64,000 nt of DNA from Nepenthes gracilis (Eukaryota; Streptophyta; Magnoliopsida; Caryophyllales; Nepenthaceae), in contig BSYO01000023.1 of assembly GCA_033239525.1 (NCBI GenBank), positions 10,854,385-10,918,384 on the forward strand. Direction: 5' to 3'. Position 1 is the first letter of the stretch; each line of letters starts with the position of its first letter. Shown piece after piece: positions 1-12,700 of the stretch. A program made the translations under genes and the position numbers. The notes under the pieces are model-generated. The model saw only the letters and a program-made list of their open reading frames with translations, searched no databases and was not told the DNA's origin.

Positions 1-790
1 TATAGGAGAAAAAGTCTCCGGTGTAATCAATTCCTCCTTTTGAGTATATTCCTTAGCAATGAGTCACGCTTTATATTTTTCGAAATTACCTAATGAGTCT
101 TTCTTTATTTTAAAGATCTATTTACACCATATGGCTTTCGTCCATTTAGGCAATTTAACAAGATTCCAGACTCCATTACAACTGATAGAATTCATCTCTT
201 TCTTCATGGCATTGTACCATAATTGTGACTCATTACAACTCATAACTTGTGAAAATATTTCAAGATCATTTTCGGCTCCAATATTATAGTCTGACTTCTG
301 TAGATATACAATATAATCACCAGGAATTGCTGACTTTCTCATTCTAGAAGACTTTCTCAATGTTGTATCATCATTCTCAATAGGAGTATGTTGTACAATT
401 ATTTCAGATAAATCTTGAATTTCATAGTCAACTAGAATAGGTTCAGCATTTTGTGGAATGATATTGATTGGTTATCCAACACTAATTTCATCTTGAGGGG
501 TGTTGTGTACAACAATCAACCTATCATTTGAAGTGGAAAGTTAAGAAACTAAATGATCATTATCAGAAATTATATTTCTGGATCGCTTTCTCCCGCTCAT
601 TAAGTCATTTTCAAAAAATTTTACATTTTTTTATTCCATAATCCTAGTGCTGTGAGATGGACAGTAAAATTTGTATCATTTGTACTGTTCAACATATTTA
701 ATGAAGTGTCCACTAATAGTCCTTGGATCAAACTTCTTCTCATGTGGATTATAAACTCTTACTTCTAATGGGCATCCCCATACGCGTACA
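1..790 (-). pseudogene. Copia connection region and partial reverse transcriptase
   Basis: From about 745 leftward the minus strand reads the usual post-integrase region (an RTISGYF-like motif and the H(S/T)RD/ENVKFFE-type box near 640). It then reads the RT start at 255-135, with WYNAMKKEM and NGVWNLVKLP, the canonical Copia RT opening. Two stops follow (within the WCK-WIFKIK and YKA-LIAKEY motifs) and a frame shift precedes the TFSP region at the window edge. The catalytic YVDD box is not in the window. Confidence 0.8.
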
Positions 791-818
791 TGTTGTAAAT
801 TCGATTTTCTTAACTTTT

Positions 819-1532
819 TCATAACTCAAAAGGAGTTTTTGGAACAGCTTTTGTTGGGACCCTGTTTAATATAAACACCTCCGTTTTAAGAGCTTCACTC
901 CACAAGGATTTTGAAAATTCGGAGTTGCTAAGCATACTCCTCACCATGTCCAATAACGTTTGGTTTTTTCTTTCTACTATACCATTTTGGTCTGGAAAAT
1001 CAGGCATAGTAAATTGGGCAACAATCCCCTGTTCTTGAAGAAACCTTACAAATGGACCAAACATTTGTCCATCTTCAGTATATCTTTCATAATAATCTCC
1101 ACCTCTATCTGATCTCATAATCTTGATTTATTTTTTACATTGTTTCTTTACTTCTGCTTTAAATAATTTAAAAGTATCTAAGGTTTCATTCTTATTATGA
1201 AGTAAGTAGAGATACATATATCGTGAGAAGTCATCAATAAATGTGATAAAATATTTTGAGCCATATGAGTCAATGTCAGGACTACAAATATCAGTATGTA
1301 TGATTTCTAATATGTCTGAACTCCTCTTGATATTTTTCTTAGTCTTGTTGGTCTGCTTTCTTTTAATACAGTCCACACAAATTTCAAAATCAGTAAAATC
1401 TAGAGTATTAAGTACTCCATCATTTACTAATCTTTTGATTATTTCAATGAAAATATGACTTAATCTCCTATGCCACAATATAGAGAAATATTCATTCATA
1501 ACACATCGCTTAATGCCAGTATCAGTATGCAC
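819..1532 (-). pseudogene. Copia integrase, one internal stop
   Basis: Two open stretches (1532-1128 and 1118-819) lie in the same frame and are separated by a TAA just after KKQCKK, so one nonsense change splits a normal integrase. The first half has LWHRRLSH with a CVDCIKRKQ zinc-binding end and the first catalytic Asp in IIHTDICSP. The second half has RSDRGGDY, a [10 protein letters not shown] box with the catalytic Glu, and the downstream W.EA..T..F.LNR.P motif. This is the D-D-35-E integrase of Ty1/Copia elements, which inserts the cDNA. The single stop would abolish the full protein. Confidence 0.87.
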
Positions 1533-1553
1533 AGTATTGTAAGAGGTATTATT

Positions 1554-2075
1554 TTATAAATTTAAGCAATAAAGACCATCAGACAATGTACCATTTCCAA
1601 CAATATCAGACTTATACTGTAAACTGAAAGATGAGTCTGAAAATCTAACAAAATATTCGAAAGGTACAACTCTTGAAATTGAAATCAAATTTCTGGAGAA
1701 ATTTGAAATATGAAAGGTTTTTTCCAAAGTCATAACAAAACCACTATTCAAAATTAAGCTGCATGTTCCAATGGCCTCTACATGTGAACACATCTTGTTT
1801 TCGGAGAAGATACTTTGTTCACTACCCACTGACTTCCTTAGGTTTTGTAAGCCCTGTAAGGAATTTAAAATATAAATTGTAAAACTAGAATCAATCCACT
1901 ATGTATTATGTGAAATATTAACCATATTAGATTCATAATATACAAAAAAGAATGGATTACATTTCTTTTCGAGTCAATTTTTGTATTTGACACAATCCTT
2001 CTTAACGTGTCCATTCTTTTTACAGAAGAAGCATTTGAATTTTTTCTTGATGTCAGTTGAAGTGAATGCTTCAAT
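1554..2075 (-). pseudogene. Copia gag zinc knuckle and aspartic protease remnant
   Basis: The minus strand at about 2045-1983 encodes a CCHC knuckle (CFFC, then GH and C; spacing C-X2-C-X4-H-X4-C), the nucleic-acid-binding end of Copia Gag. It is followed after two TGG-to-stop changes by a protease active-site region of WIDSS type and, at 1829-1554, by the end of protease and the start of the GAG-pre-integrase region ending in GLYCLNL. Family knowledge: Gag packages the RNA and the protease cuts the polyprotein. At least three in-frame stops (one after the knuckle, one at the Trp before the active-site Asp, one after CLNL) interrupt it. The same frame continues into the integrase segment. Confidence 0.8.
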
Positions 2076-2099
2076 CCAACCCAGACTGAGCCAAATCTA

Positions 2100-2470
2100 A
2101 GTTGAATAATCTAAATGCATCATAGAATTATTTATTTATATATATATTTTATCTATATTTGTGATGCCATTGGAACAAATTATGGTATGAATATTATTAT
2201 TAATATTATTATTGTTATTATTATTATTATTATTGTTTACTTGTTTTGGTGTTTATATATGAAATATTAAATTAGATAAAATATTTAGACTAATAAGTTT
2301 GACTGTTCAAATTATTCAAATACATTATTCTCACCAAATCTACCTGACACGACCCAATTTGCCGCAAAAAATTATCTGGAATGAAATATTTTTACATTTA
2401 TTTAACGATTAGAATAAATAATTAATTAATATTAAATAATTATTTAATATAATTTTTATATCTGATACAT
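2100..2470. other. AT-rich spacer with an (ATT)n run
   Basis: No coding signal is seen. A short ATT/ATTGTT microsatellite occupies about 2185-2235. At about 2345 a stretch resembling the terminal sequence of local LTRs (gacacgacccaatttg) appears, then AT-rich sequence. Confidence 0.6.
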
Positions 2471-3352
2471 TCTGAATCTGTGTCTTTGATAGATTCGGGT
2501 TCAACTAGTCTTTAGGTTTCTGTTTACTTGGGTCCTAGTCTCCATGCTATAATAGGTTAGATCTTACACACCACAATAAAAGATGAGAAGTTAGAGAAAA
2601 ACGGTGAGACTCACACATCAATTTATCTTCCGATATTTAAATTAGAAATCTTTCTTTCGAAATGTAAAAGGTAAAGATAGAATGTACTAAAAATGATACA
2701 GGGGGAAATTTGTGAGCCTGACTTGGAGGTGCATTTGGCATGGAGTTACTTTAGGTTGTAGTGCGCTTATAGATAGTAACTTTTCAAACCATTGGGTTCG
2801 CAGAGAGCGAGCAATGGAAAAAAGAACGACAATTGGTTGCTTAGAGATAGTGTGTCTTTGGAGTATGTTCCGAGAACTTTTTATAGTTGTCGGAGCTTAC
2901 CACCTTTTCTTAGGCGGCAAGATGGGCTGCTAGCTCTATGAGGGAATCATTTCCATCCATTGAGGGGACACAAGCACAATTTAGGGCTGCGATAGTCGGA
3001 AGGAGGGAATCCTTCCTCCATGGAAATGTTGCATACCGTGAACGTTAGAACTTCTATCACGGGTTGTGCGCTGATTTGGGGGCTTCCATTGTGAAATGTT
3101 CATTGATTTGGGGCTTTTGTTTTAAATGAAGGTTGTCATTTTGAGAGATCTTTTGCATCGTAGCAAATTAGAGTAGATGACTTGTTACACGTGGGAAAGG
3201 GTTTGTGGGCCACATTCAGTTTGGATCATACCCGACTGTCTGAAGGTCATCTCTGGTTAATTCGGGGTGTTGACTGTCCTTTAGATTTGCGCGTCACAAT
3301 TCTTTTGAACTAATTGTCTTATTGAACTGGCCCATTTTAGCTGTCCCTATTA
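2470..3352 (-). repeat. Old LTR-like relic (same type as 55409-56353)
   Basis: By eye this stretch is collinear with the LTR at 55409-56353. Shared landmarks in the same order are cacaataaa, a tttaaattagaaatctttct box, a gcctgacttggaggtgca box, a tttttatagtt TATA-like box (minus strand), an aggcg box and a terminal ggcccat..ccctatta. The relation is loose and the edges are approximate. No target duplication was found. Confidence 0.45.
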
Positions 3353-4560
3353 ACATCTAACTTTTATTTTAGTACTTAAGTGAACACTAGAGAAGCCCAT
3401 AAAATCACTCATGGCTGAGAGCACCAGCATTCAGCACCCCAACAATGAAAATAAAAGAAAGGGCAAAAACCTTGATTGCTCTCCTTTTCCCAACTCCAAG
3501 ACAATCCCCATTACTTTCAAAACATCTGCCTCTTTTTTTTTTGAACTTTTCTAAAAGCAAGTAAGAAGTCAAGAAAATGCATATCCTAAAAGAACTTAGT
3601 TTAGCAATTTGTCTTGATCAATTAATTAAGATGTTAATTGACAATATTCTAAAAAAAAATATATATATAAAAAAATCATTACCTTGTTAAATTATCAAAT
3701 TATCTGTCTATTATATTATTAAAAAATGCTTCTGAATCTCAATTATTTTAATATAAGTCGTATGATATACTTTAAGATAGTACCATTTTCTCTTATAAAT
3801 AAAATTTTCCCTTAACTCTTTCTATTCACTGAATATTTTTTCTATTGCAACACCTGTTGTCTGGCTGTGTAAATAATGACTATCCAAACATAATATTTGC
3901 CTATTGATTTTTCAGATATCTTATCAATATATGATATTTTATAATCAAAATTTCATGTGTAAATAAAAAAATTTTAATAAAATAAAAATAAAAATAATAT
4001 TTTTATTTATCCCTCTATTAAAAAAACCAGTCATAAAAAAAGTATACATTGATGGAATATTTAACAAAAAGTAATTTATATATAAAGAAAAGAACTTATG
4101 TTTATCATATGGTGGGCAGCCACCTAACAGCGGGTAGTAAAATATTGAGCTAATCATTTGCATGGGTAACTCTAATGTATTCATGGGATGGTCATGCCCA
4201 TGCATCCACATCAGTAGTAAAAGCTAGACAATGATTGTCATCCACATCAACTTTAAAAGTTACCATCCCACAAAATTTGTTAGGTCAGTTCATTTTGATC
4301 TAATCGATTTAAACTTTGAGAAATTGAAATGTTTAGAGTTTATAAGTCTGATATGGAATTTGTGTTTGATTTACGGGGCATTCTTCGGCATGACCTCTTA
4401 GATCGGGGTAGAATATTTGTATTGATTAACTATTTTATTTTCTATCATAGTGGACTAAGTACGATTAACTTTTTCTTATATAAAATATATATTACAATAT
4501 GGTTTATAAATTGTGATATGTTTAAGATTTAAATTATTATACGATTAGAGAACATTTAAT
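3353..4560. other. AT-rich intergenic stretch, nothing recognised
   Basis: Low-complexity A/T tracts dominate on both strands and no open frame has family features. No RNA gene or structured repeat was recognised. Confidence 0.5.
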
Positions 4561-6021
4561 CTTTTGGTGAGTTGAATTAAGCAGTGCGATATTTATTATT
4601 TTGAATTTATATTCTATACAACACAACTAATAAATAAGAGGTTAGAAGATTAGCGAAATTCACTTCCCAATATATCCGTTGATATTCAAGTTAGAAACCT
4701 TTCTCAAATAGGTAAAAAGATATAAGGATTTGATAGATATGCGTGGATGTATGTTTTCTAGAGATTGAGTGTTTGGGCTTGTTTAGTTAGAGAGTGACTT
4801 ATGAGAATGAGGATAAGACTCCGGTAAGTATGCCTAACCAAGGGGCTGCTTAAAGAGATGAAAGACAGGCTTCCTACTGAGTTTGCTCAACTGATGGGTG
4901 ATTTAGACGATGCTTGGTATGGAGCGACATAGAGGTGGAGGACAAGGCTCCAACGAATGCACCGGGTTAGTGGTGGCTTGAGAAACGGAAGACAAGGTTC
5001 CTATTGGATGCATCTGATTGAGGGGCGGCTTAAAAATGGAATGTCAATCTCCCGTGAGTATGCTTTACCATGGAGCGATGAAGGGTTAAGCTCCTATGAG
5101 TGTGCCCAGATATAGGAAGACTTAGAAATGCGCCCAATTGAGGGGGCGATGTAGAGGGCTATAGGCACATGCGACCGTTTGGGATCCATCACCTACTTTG
5201 AAGTTGAGGTCCAAATCATCCTAGACCTTGCCACAGGTTTCCTTTAGCGATGGAAGCACTGAGGGATCAAGCTAATTGGAGAGAGAAAGAGTGGTAGAGG
5301 AGATGGATCCAGATTACTCCCATCTTTTGAGTTGGGACCTCTCCCAGGCTACAAATGGATGGACTCTCTACGATGTACTTCATGAATCATCGTCATCGCC
5401 CAAGCCGTGAGGAATCTCGGAGCTGATGTGGAACCTACGCTACCATGAGCCGAAATCGATGGCGGTTTGGAGGAAGGGTTGCTTTTGGCGGCGAGTATCT
5501 CTGAGACTGTATGTTGCCTTCTTCTGGTCATTTCCCTCTTTCTCCATTTTTCAAGGAACTGCTTCCTTGGGATGTTTTCATGCCCCCTTCTAAAGAGGGA
5601 AAGAGGTATTCGTAGAAGAAAAATATTAGAGCATAGGTCAATTGCTATTGATTTTGCCTTCTAGGGGGAACGCCGTGATTGGCACATTCCTCTTTGTTAG
5701 GATTGGCATTCCTAGTAGTTAGGGCGGATGATAGGCTGGCCGCCAATAGTTCTTGCGCTTACAATTGCAAGATGGCTAGGCGTGGGTTGGAATCATGTGA
5801 GACATGTCTGTTGAGTTGGAGCCAATGAGTTAGCGATACTAGGACACATGCTTATGGGCCATCAGACGGACGACTCTATTGGCCTATGTCTTGATGGGCA
5901 GTCTTAGGTTGTATGGTCTTAAACCTTAAGTCGTGGGGACTTTCTCTTGAGCTGTAGCTTTCAAACTATCCATCTACTATGGGCTTGGACTCGGGCTAGC
6001 CCATGGGTGCATGGCCCATCA
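4560..6021 (-). repeat. Second LTR-like relic
   Basis: It shares with the relic at 2470-3352 and the LTR at 55409-56353 the box aagttagaaacctttctcaaa and the internal aggcgtgg/gccgccaatag stretch. It ends in gcatggcccatca, which in minus sense gives a TGATGGGCC start like the other LTRs here. Longer than its relatives, it contains an irregular duplicated segment at about 4800-5160 (repeats of cggcttg/agaaacggaagacaaggctcc type). Edges are approximate. Confidence 0.4.
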
Positions 6022-7030
6022 AATTCAAAATATAATTATAAGATCTAATTAGATTATAAAAATAAATAATTTTAATTGTTTAAATCTCTTAAACTAAGAG
6101 TCTAATATTCTATAATGTCTTCAAAAATAAAATACATATGTATGTATATAGAAAGTGGGTATTGCGTATTATCTTGGTTTACCAATATAGAGAGTTAATT
6201 TTTGTCGAGTTTAAGTGATCAACCATGATATCTGCCAAAGACTTTAATTCTAATTTTTATATGACTAAATTTGAGTTTACTTATGTACTCTTGTATTTTT
6301 AGTTCTAATAAAACTTTATTATAAGAATAAATATAATTATTATATTATTGATAAAGTTACTTAAATGTCATTTTAGTCAGAAGTGTATAAAACAATTCTA
6401 TAACATGTATTATATGTAGTATCCTAAGTTATATTTCAATTGCACAAGACCATGATAGTTCACAAAGGGGTGTCATGCACTGAAAACATTTTCTATCCAC
6501 CAGTTGCTGGTTAGTAGAAAAACCCAGTTTAAAAAAAGTGTCTGCTTTAATTAAGCAATATGTGTAGGTATTGGATATAGTTATGAAAGGTATTTTTTAG
6601 ATATCTTTGCTTTTTGCTTATATACTTATTAATTCATGTTCCATATATTTGTTTGTGGGGCCTCGGGTTATTTTCTGCCTAGGAAGTGGGTGGGACAATT
6701 TATACTTGTCTAAGTTACATTCGAATCAAAAAATTAATAGTACCATAGACTTAGTACGAGAGACCTCGTCTGTGTACAAGTCCAGGGTATGGATGACCAT
6801 TGCAGAGATGAAGGCGCAATTATAAAAATAGTTAAATGGGTTTTTATTAGTTATAGTATATCATTATTAAAAATACCTGTATTGATTTTAAAAAAATGAA
6901 AAATAATTTGATTTGTCTTTATATTGACTATAAAGATAAAATAATGTTTCGATTAGAAATAATCATACATGTCTGAGAATTGATGATTTTTTTTTGATTG
7001 GTTATCAAAAAAATTAGGTTTTTTTTTTTA
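6022..7030. other. AT-rich spacer, nothing recognised
   Basis: A/T-rich sequence with no supported gene. Two short G-rich patches (about 6650-6800) do not resemble known domains in any frame. Confidence 0.5.
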
Positions 7031-7035
7031 AGATC

Positions 7036-7903
7036 TGTTGCGTCCGTGGGTTCTGGCCGTCCGTCTATCGAAGTATGAATGACCTTGTACGTTGATGGAC
7101 GGGTAGAAATGGGCAATATAAAGTGAATAGAAAACAAACGGTGAGATGGGAATACGAGGACACAAGGAAAACACACAATTTACGTGGAAAACCCCGTAAT
7201 ACAAGAAATGGTAAAAACCACGGCAACGGACGGATGTTCGAGAAGTTTCACTATTACGGTGAACGAGTATAATGAGAACCAGTGGAGTTATTTGTTTCCA
7301 CAGAGAATTACAGTGTGAAAGATCTAGCTTCTTTCTTCCTTCACTCTTTCTTTTCACCTTTTCTTTTCTCTCGAGGGTTCTCTGTTGAGTGTGCTCAAAT
7401 GGAATTTTTCTCCATCCCCTTCTGGTAGCCTGAAAGGGGGTATTTATAAGAGATGTGGTGCCATTAGAGACGGGACACCTGACACTGGCGCGTCAGAGCT
7501 GCCTGCCACCACCACTGCAGGTGCGGCTGTGATAGGGACACCTGTCACAGCCTGCAGATACGGCGTGCAGGGATGCCTGTTCTGCAGATAAGCGTGTCAG
7601 AGGCCGTTGATCACTCATGACAACACATACTGTGCAAGTCATTCGAACTAGCATCATTGGTCATTTTGGCTTTTTATCCTGATGGCATGGGAACGTCGTG
7701 GTTGTCCTCGTTCTCACATGGGTCAAAATGTCCTCTCGGACTACCAGTGCCATTTTTAACTGCTTAGTTTAGTTCCGCGGACGCTCGGAACCAATTTAAT
7801 CATTTGGGCCTAGTTAGGCTCGTGGGCCTCTTGGGCCAGCTTACCCTTGTGATCTTCTGGGCCTGTAAATATAATTTTGGGCCTTAGGTTTCGAGACCCA
7901 TCA
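7036..7903 (-). repeat. Solo LTR with perfect 5-bp target duplication
   Basis: In minus sense the 868-bp unit starts TGATGGGTCTCG and ends GACGCAACA, the same ending as the Tat element's LTRs at 33967-34778 and 52535-53352. The 5 bases on both sides are AGATC (7031-7035 and 7904-7908), so this is a complete LTR left by recombination between the two LTRs of an inserted element. A TATAAATA-type promoter box lies on the minus strand at about 7442-7450. It probably belongs to a Tat-like Ty3/Gypsy family. Open frames inside it are not genes. Confidence 0.88.
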
Positions 7904-7908
7904 AGATC

Positions 7909-8200
7909 GATACCTAATATTAAATCAATTTAAAGTAAAACATATATAATTTTAATTTTAATTTAAAAAATAAATTTTATGTAAAAATTATATCTTAAAA
8001 TTAAGATATAACGCTCAGATCCAACCAAAAGACCCCATTAATTATCATTTTTGCAATATGCAGAGTTATTCACGTGAGAAATAGAAGAGTTTTTTTTTTT
8101 TGTTTTTCTGTTGAAAAGACGTGTAGCTCAAAGAAGGAACACGCATGGGGCCCACCCTCAATCCCCCAGCTCCAATTTTGGCGAGTGATATAATTTTATA
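7909..8200. other. AT-rich spacer upstream of the kinase gene
   Basis: Mostly A/T-rich sequence; no feature recognised apart from a T run at about 8091-8101. Confidence 0.4.
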
Positions 8201-8420
8201 TTTAATAATTGAAAATAAATTATTATAATTTTAATTGTTTAAATTATTAAAATTATATATTATGATAGAAAATACGAAGGCGATTAGAATCTGAGAGGAT
8301 CAGTCGTCTCCCCTCAGTCTCTCTGTTCAGTCGTTATCGTCCTCTCCAAGCCTCGCCCACCCTCCTCAAAGCACACGCACGCTCTCGCTCTCGTTCTCGC
8401 TCTCTAGCTGTGTTGTGTGC
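8200..8420 (+). promoter_or_regulatory. Probable core promoter and transcription start region of the kinase gene
   Basis: An AT-rich block with TATA-like sequence (8240-8265) is followed by a dense CT-rich patch (8300-8420) with repeated CTCTC/GCTCTCGCTCTCG. Such pyrimidine patches are common around plant transcription starts. The position, about 1.3 kb before the kinase ATG, is consistent with a long leader. This is inference; no transcript evidence is available. Confidence 0.35.
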
Positions 8421-9705
8421 CCCATGAGAACCTGACTGCATTACATGTAAAGTGCTCCCAAAACAAAAGCTACTGCTAGTATAATGAAAACAACTTGAAA
8501 AGCAAAAGCTTCCGGTCATTGCTACCATCACCAGCCTTTTCTCCTCCATTTTTGCGGAACTTATTCCTTTGACCCAGATACTGGAGAGTGAGAGGAGGAG
8601 AGGAGGAGGAGGAACGGAAGGGCTCTTTCTCTGTCATTCACGATATTGTGTGGAGTTTTCTTTGAAGTTATGGCATCTTCTTGCCTTGCCCTAGATCCAC
8701 TTTCTCTTGGTTGATGATTGAGTGTATTGGGAGCTTTTTTCCCTGAAGCATTCTAATGTATGCTTGCCCATCTCTTTCTCACTTTATATCTGCTGCTCAC
8801 TGATTTTTTTTTCGTTGGATTTTGGTTCTTGTCCAATTTATTGTTGTTTCGTTGTAATTCTATTTTTTCCCCCTTTAATTTTACTCCATGTGTTTTTCAC
8901 CTAATCTTTGTGGCTGACATAGATGGGAAATTGCCTTGCTGTTGAAAGTATATGAGGAAAATATTTTGTTTGTCAGAAAAATCTTGCAACGGAAATTTTT
9001 GTGACCTTAGAACATACATTTTGTTTTTTTCTACCCTTGGAATGTCCTGGTTTTCTGCTTATTTCGATAAACAGGATTTGATTGCCGGTATTTGATTGCG
9101 AGTGAAATCCAATATATGTGCAGGACCTTCTGCTTTCACACTTCTTCAAATTTCGTCAATTGGGCTGGTGAGGTTCCCAGAATGCTGAGGATTTCGGTTC
9201 TGTTGGTTTGATCTTCAGTTTTTTTTGCAGTTCTGAAGCTTATCTCTTGCGTTCTCAGAATTTTGGGTTTTCATTAGACTTGTGTGTATACTTTGTTGGT
9301 TTTTTTTTTTTTTTTTTCTTTTTTTGGCCCCATTTGGAACTAATTTAATGTTATGAAATCGTCAACCAATCAAACTATTTCCAACTTTCTGTGGGGATTT
9401 ACTTTTCGAGCACATTGCTAAACTCACAGATGGTGTGTTTCATCTCATTACATTATCTTGCAAGAAAAGTTGATATACTTGTGTAAATATTAGTGTGTTG
9501 GTTGTCTGGAGTTTAGACTATACCCTTTGGCAATCACAAGCCTGATCTAAATTATGGATAATTTCTCATTCTGCTTGGTTAGAATATCAAGAAAGCTGTT
9601 GAAAACAAATAAAAAGCATATTTAGTCATCTAAATTTTTTTCATAACAGCGTGCAGAGTTGTTTCTCTGGGAAGTTTTGTGATGATACATTTATGGTGAT
9701 CAGAC
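8420..9705 (+). other. Presumed 5' leader of the kinase gene, probably with a leader intron
   Basis: The stretch between the CT-rich patch and the ATG is T-rich and intron-like. Acceptor-like sites are tatatgtgcag at 9112-9122 and tggtgatcag just before acATGG at 9704. A leader intron with its acceptor immediately before the start codon would fit, but the donor cannot be chosen by eye. Short open frames here are not credible genes. Confidence 0.4.
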
Positions 9706-12700
9706 ATGGAACGGATTCCCGAGTCGAAGGTGCTTCAAATGCAGCTGCCTGCTCCAAATCACTTGTTGACTCATAAGATTAGTACTGCAAATGGACAAAT
9801 GGGTCGATCAGAAGTACTATCCTATCAAGATCTAGATTTGCATGTCCCTGTTAGAATATTGAGAGGAAAGCACTCTTTGCATGAACAGGAGGCTCTTAGG
9901 GTAGATGTTGTTATGTCTAAGGGCAGTGATGATTCCTTTGAGGATGGAAGCTCGGGTTCTTTTTCAGGTGCAAGCCACCCTCCAGAGCCTGTTGACACAG
10001 ACTCGATGAGACCTGTTTACGTGCCAATTGGTCAAAACAAATCAGAGGCAGGATGTTTGTTGAAGAGCTTGCCTACAAAGGGTCCATTTCTAGACGATTT
10101 CTCGACCCGGATATCTGGTAAAAAACCAAGCCCAGCTGTTCTTTCTCCTGCTGAAAGCTTGAAGGAAGAATCAAATGATTTAGGTGTAGTATCTTCTTCA
10201 TTTACAGTTACCCGTGCATCACAAAATACTGAAAATGCTCTCCTTCCTGCTGATTCTGTGGAAAAGGAATGTGTGTGGGATATTTCCTTGCCTCCTAGTG
10301 GCAATGTTAGTCCACTAAGTAGCATGGACAGTACTAGTGTGGTGAGAACTATGAGCATTGCTAATAGCTGCACAAACACATACAGGAGTGATTGTATTAC
10401 TAGTGATGGCATGCTTAGTATGGAAAGAAATAATGAAAGTACAAAATGCAGCATTAGAGGAGATTCACTTGAGAGTGCAAAAACTAGCATGAGTCGAGCT
10501 AGCAATAGTAGCAGAGTTAGCGATGAGAGTAACTGGAGTAACCTAACATGGAGTGCTAACAAGCCACACAAAGGAAATGACCCTAGATGGAAGGCTATCC
10601 TTGCTATCAGAGCACGAGATGGTATTTTGGGTATGAGCCACTTCCGGCTGCTCAAACAGCTGGGTTGTGGTGACATTGGCAGTGTGTATCTCTCTGACCT
10701 TAGTGGCACTCATTGCTATTTTGCTATGAAAGTAATGGACAAAGAATCTCTTGCTGAAAGGAAGAAGTTGAACAGAGCTCACACAGAGAGAGAGATTCTA
10801 CAGTTGCTTGATCATCCATTTCTACCAACCTTATACACACATTTTGAGACCGACAGGTTCTCATGCTTGGTCATGGAATATTGCCCAGGAGGTGATCTGC
10901 ACACTTTGAGGCAAATGCAGCCCGGGAAGCATTTTTCTGAGTATGCAGCAAGGTATGGCTCTTGATGCCCCACTATTATTTTTTGAATTTTAGTTTATGA
11001 TGTTGAAAATGTTATTACCTCTTAGATGCTATTATCACTATCACTTGTCTGCTTCTTAGACTTTGTTTTGGCAAAACCAGAGAACTATTTTATTTGAAAA
11101 TCTGTTTTGACCAGTAAAAAATTCAAGTAGAACCAAGCGGGTGTTCCCTTTGAAATATGTATCACCACTTCAAACATACAACCGAACTTAGAACAGTTAA
11201 GGCACAAAGGAAAAGGGCAAGGAGGCTAAAAATGAACTAGGAAAGAGAACGCAAAAAGCTCCAATGGAATGTTGACTGCTATATGGACAAAAATAAGGTG
11301 TGGGATACATTTTGGTTTGGTGTTGTGTTTCAACTCTTTGTGCTTTGAGGGTTTGGTTTGGGCAGTTTTTAAGTATTTGTCTGTTGTTTTCCTTTGTCCT
11401 TCTATTTGGCTTTTGGGTTAATTTGCCTTTTTTTACGTTAATTTTGGGAGAGCACCTGAACAACTGGTTGGGGAGGGGGTGAGATGAGCACCAACATTTC
11501 TGTCCAATTTTCAATACATGTATTGTTAGCTTCTTTGATGTGGTATTGGTTTGGCTTTTTGTTTTTAGAGTTTGAAAAGCATAATTTTGAAATAATTGGC
11601 ACAGTGGAGCACATAAACAGAGGCACATACTCTTACAGTCTTGTTAAGAAAAATGATATAATGTAAATAGACGGAGCATTGGATCACCCTGGTTCATTAT
11701 GTGTTGCGGCCTCACTTCAGCAGGGGAGCTATGACCCCTGTGCAACTTTGTACATGATTCTGAAGTTTTATCAAATGTTAAATGGAACCCAACAAAAAGA
11801 AAAATTATCCAAAGGAATGGAATCACTGACCAGCAGGAAATTGAAGTTCTACCAGTAAATGTAACTTGCTAATCCTTTATTGATTGCAATGTTGAGACAT
11901 CCAATTAAAATTTTGTGTGCTTGCTTTTGTTGTGTGTGTGGAATTCATCATTGCAAGCATCAGGAAACAATGAAAGAAATGTCTTTGCCATTCTTCTGAT
12001 GGGATATGGTTAAATCCTGAAGTGGGCCTGCACAGATAATGGGTCAGCTTGGACGAGGTCTCGAGTCCAAGACAATTCAGCCTTAGAACAATGCCCCTCT
12101 ATGTGTCTCATTACAGGCCTGGATGCCATATTGGTTCTACCGCATACAGGTCCGAAGCCCAAAGCTTATTTAGTTCACCCATAATGGTTAGCTCTTACAG
12201 ATAGACAAAAAGCCATCTTAGTCCCAGATGATTTGGTGTATAAGATTTTAAGATTACAACTGTTGTTGGATCTAATAATTGCCTTGATATTCTTGGGTTG
12301 AATCCCACAATTAAAAAGATGATGATTCAATAATTATTCTATCTTAAAAAATATAAGACAGAAAGCCAGGTAACAGAAAAATTGCACTCTACAAATAGGG
12401 AAACCCTCATCATTCCATGTAAGCTTTCTTGACGGCCTGCCCCTTCTAGAAGCTATGCATCCTTGCTATGCTTATCTGCACGCCTTTCATGCCGTTCATA
12501 CCTAAAGCCCTCTTTAACTCATTAAACTACTGGCAAATATTGTGCCAAATTAGACATCGGAGTGGATGCACGGGGGAAAATCTTCAGGCTTCTCTTAACA
12601 CTCCTCTGTTGTTGTGCTCACAGGGTCCCCAACAGTCAATATTGTAGATGGATGATTTTCGGTGGAACCTATTCGTACATCGAAATGTATTACTGGGTTT

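Larger units (their letters stand above)
1..2095 (-). mobile_element. Decayed Ty1/Copia retrotransposon, truncated by the left edge
   Basis: Reading leftward on the minus strand, the order is gag zinc knuckle, protease, GAG-pre-integrase, integrase, linker and start of reverse transcriptase. This is the Copia order (integrase before RT). No LTR is seen; 5' gag sequence upstream of the knuckle is missing and the rest of RT lies beyond base 1. Several in-frame stops, mostly from Trp codons, and frame changes near the RT show that it is dead. Confidence 0.9.

Noticed and set aside
5349..5664. Small open frames in the relic at 4560-6021
   Set aside because: They lie in LTR-like sequence and show no conservation with the related LTR copies.
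10032..10709. 225-codon open frame on the minus strand
   Set aside because: It lies wholly opposite the kinase N-terminal exon and is Leu/Ser-rich, as expected from the complement of Ser/Glu-rich coding sequence. No family features.
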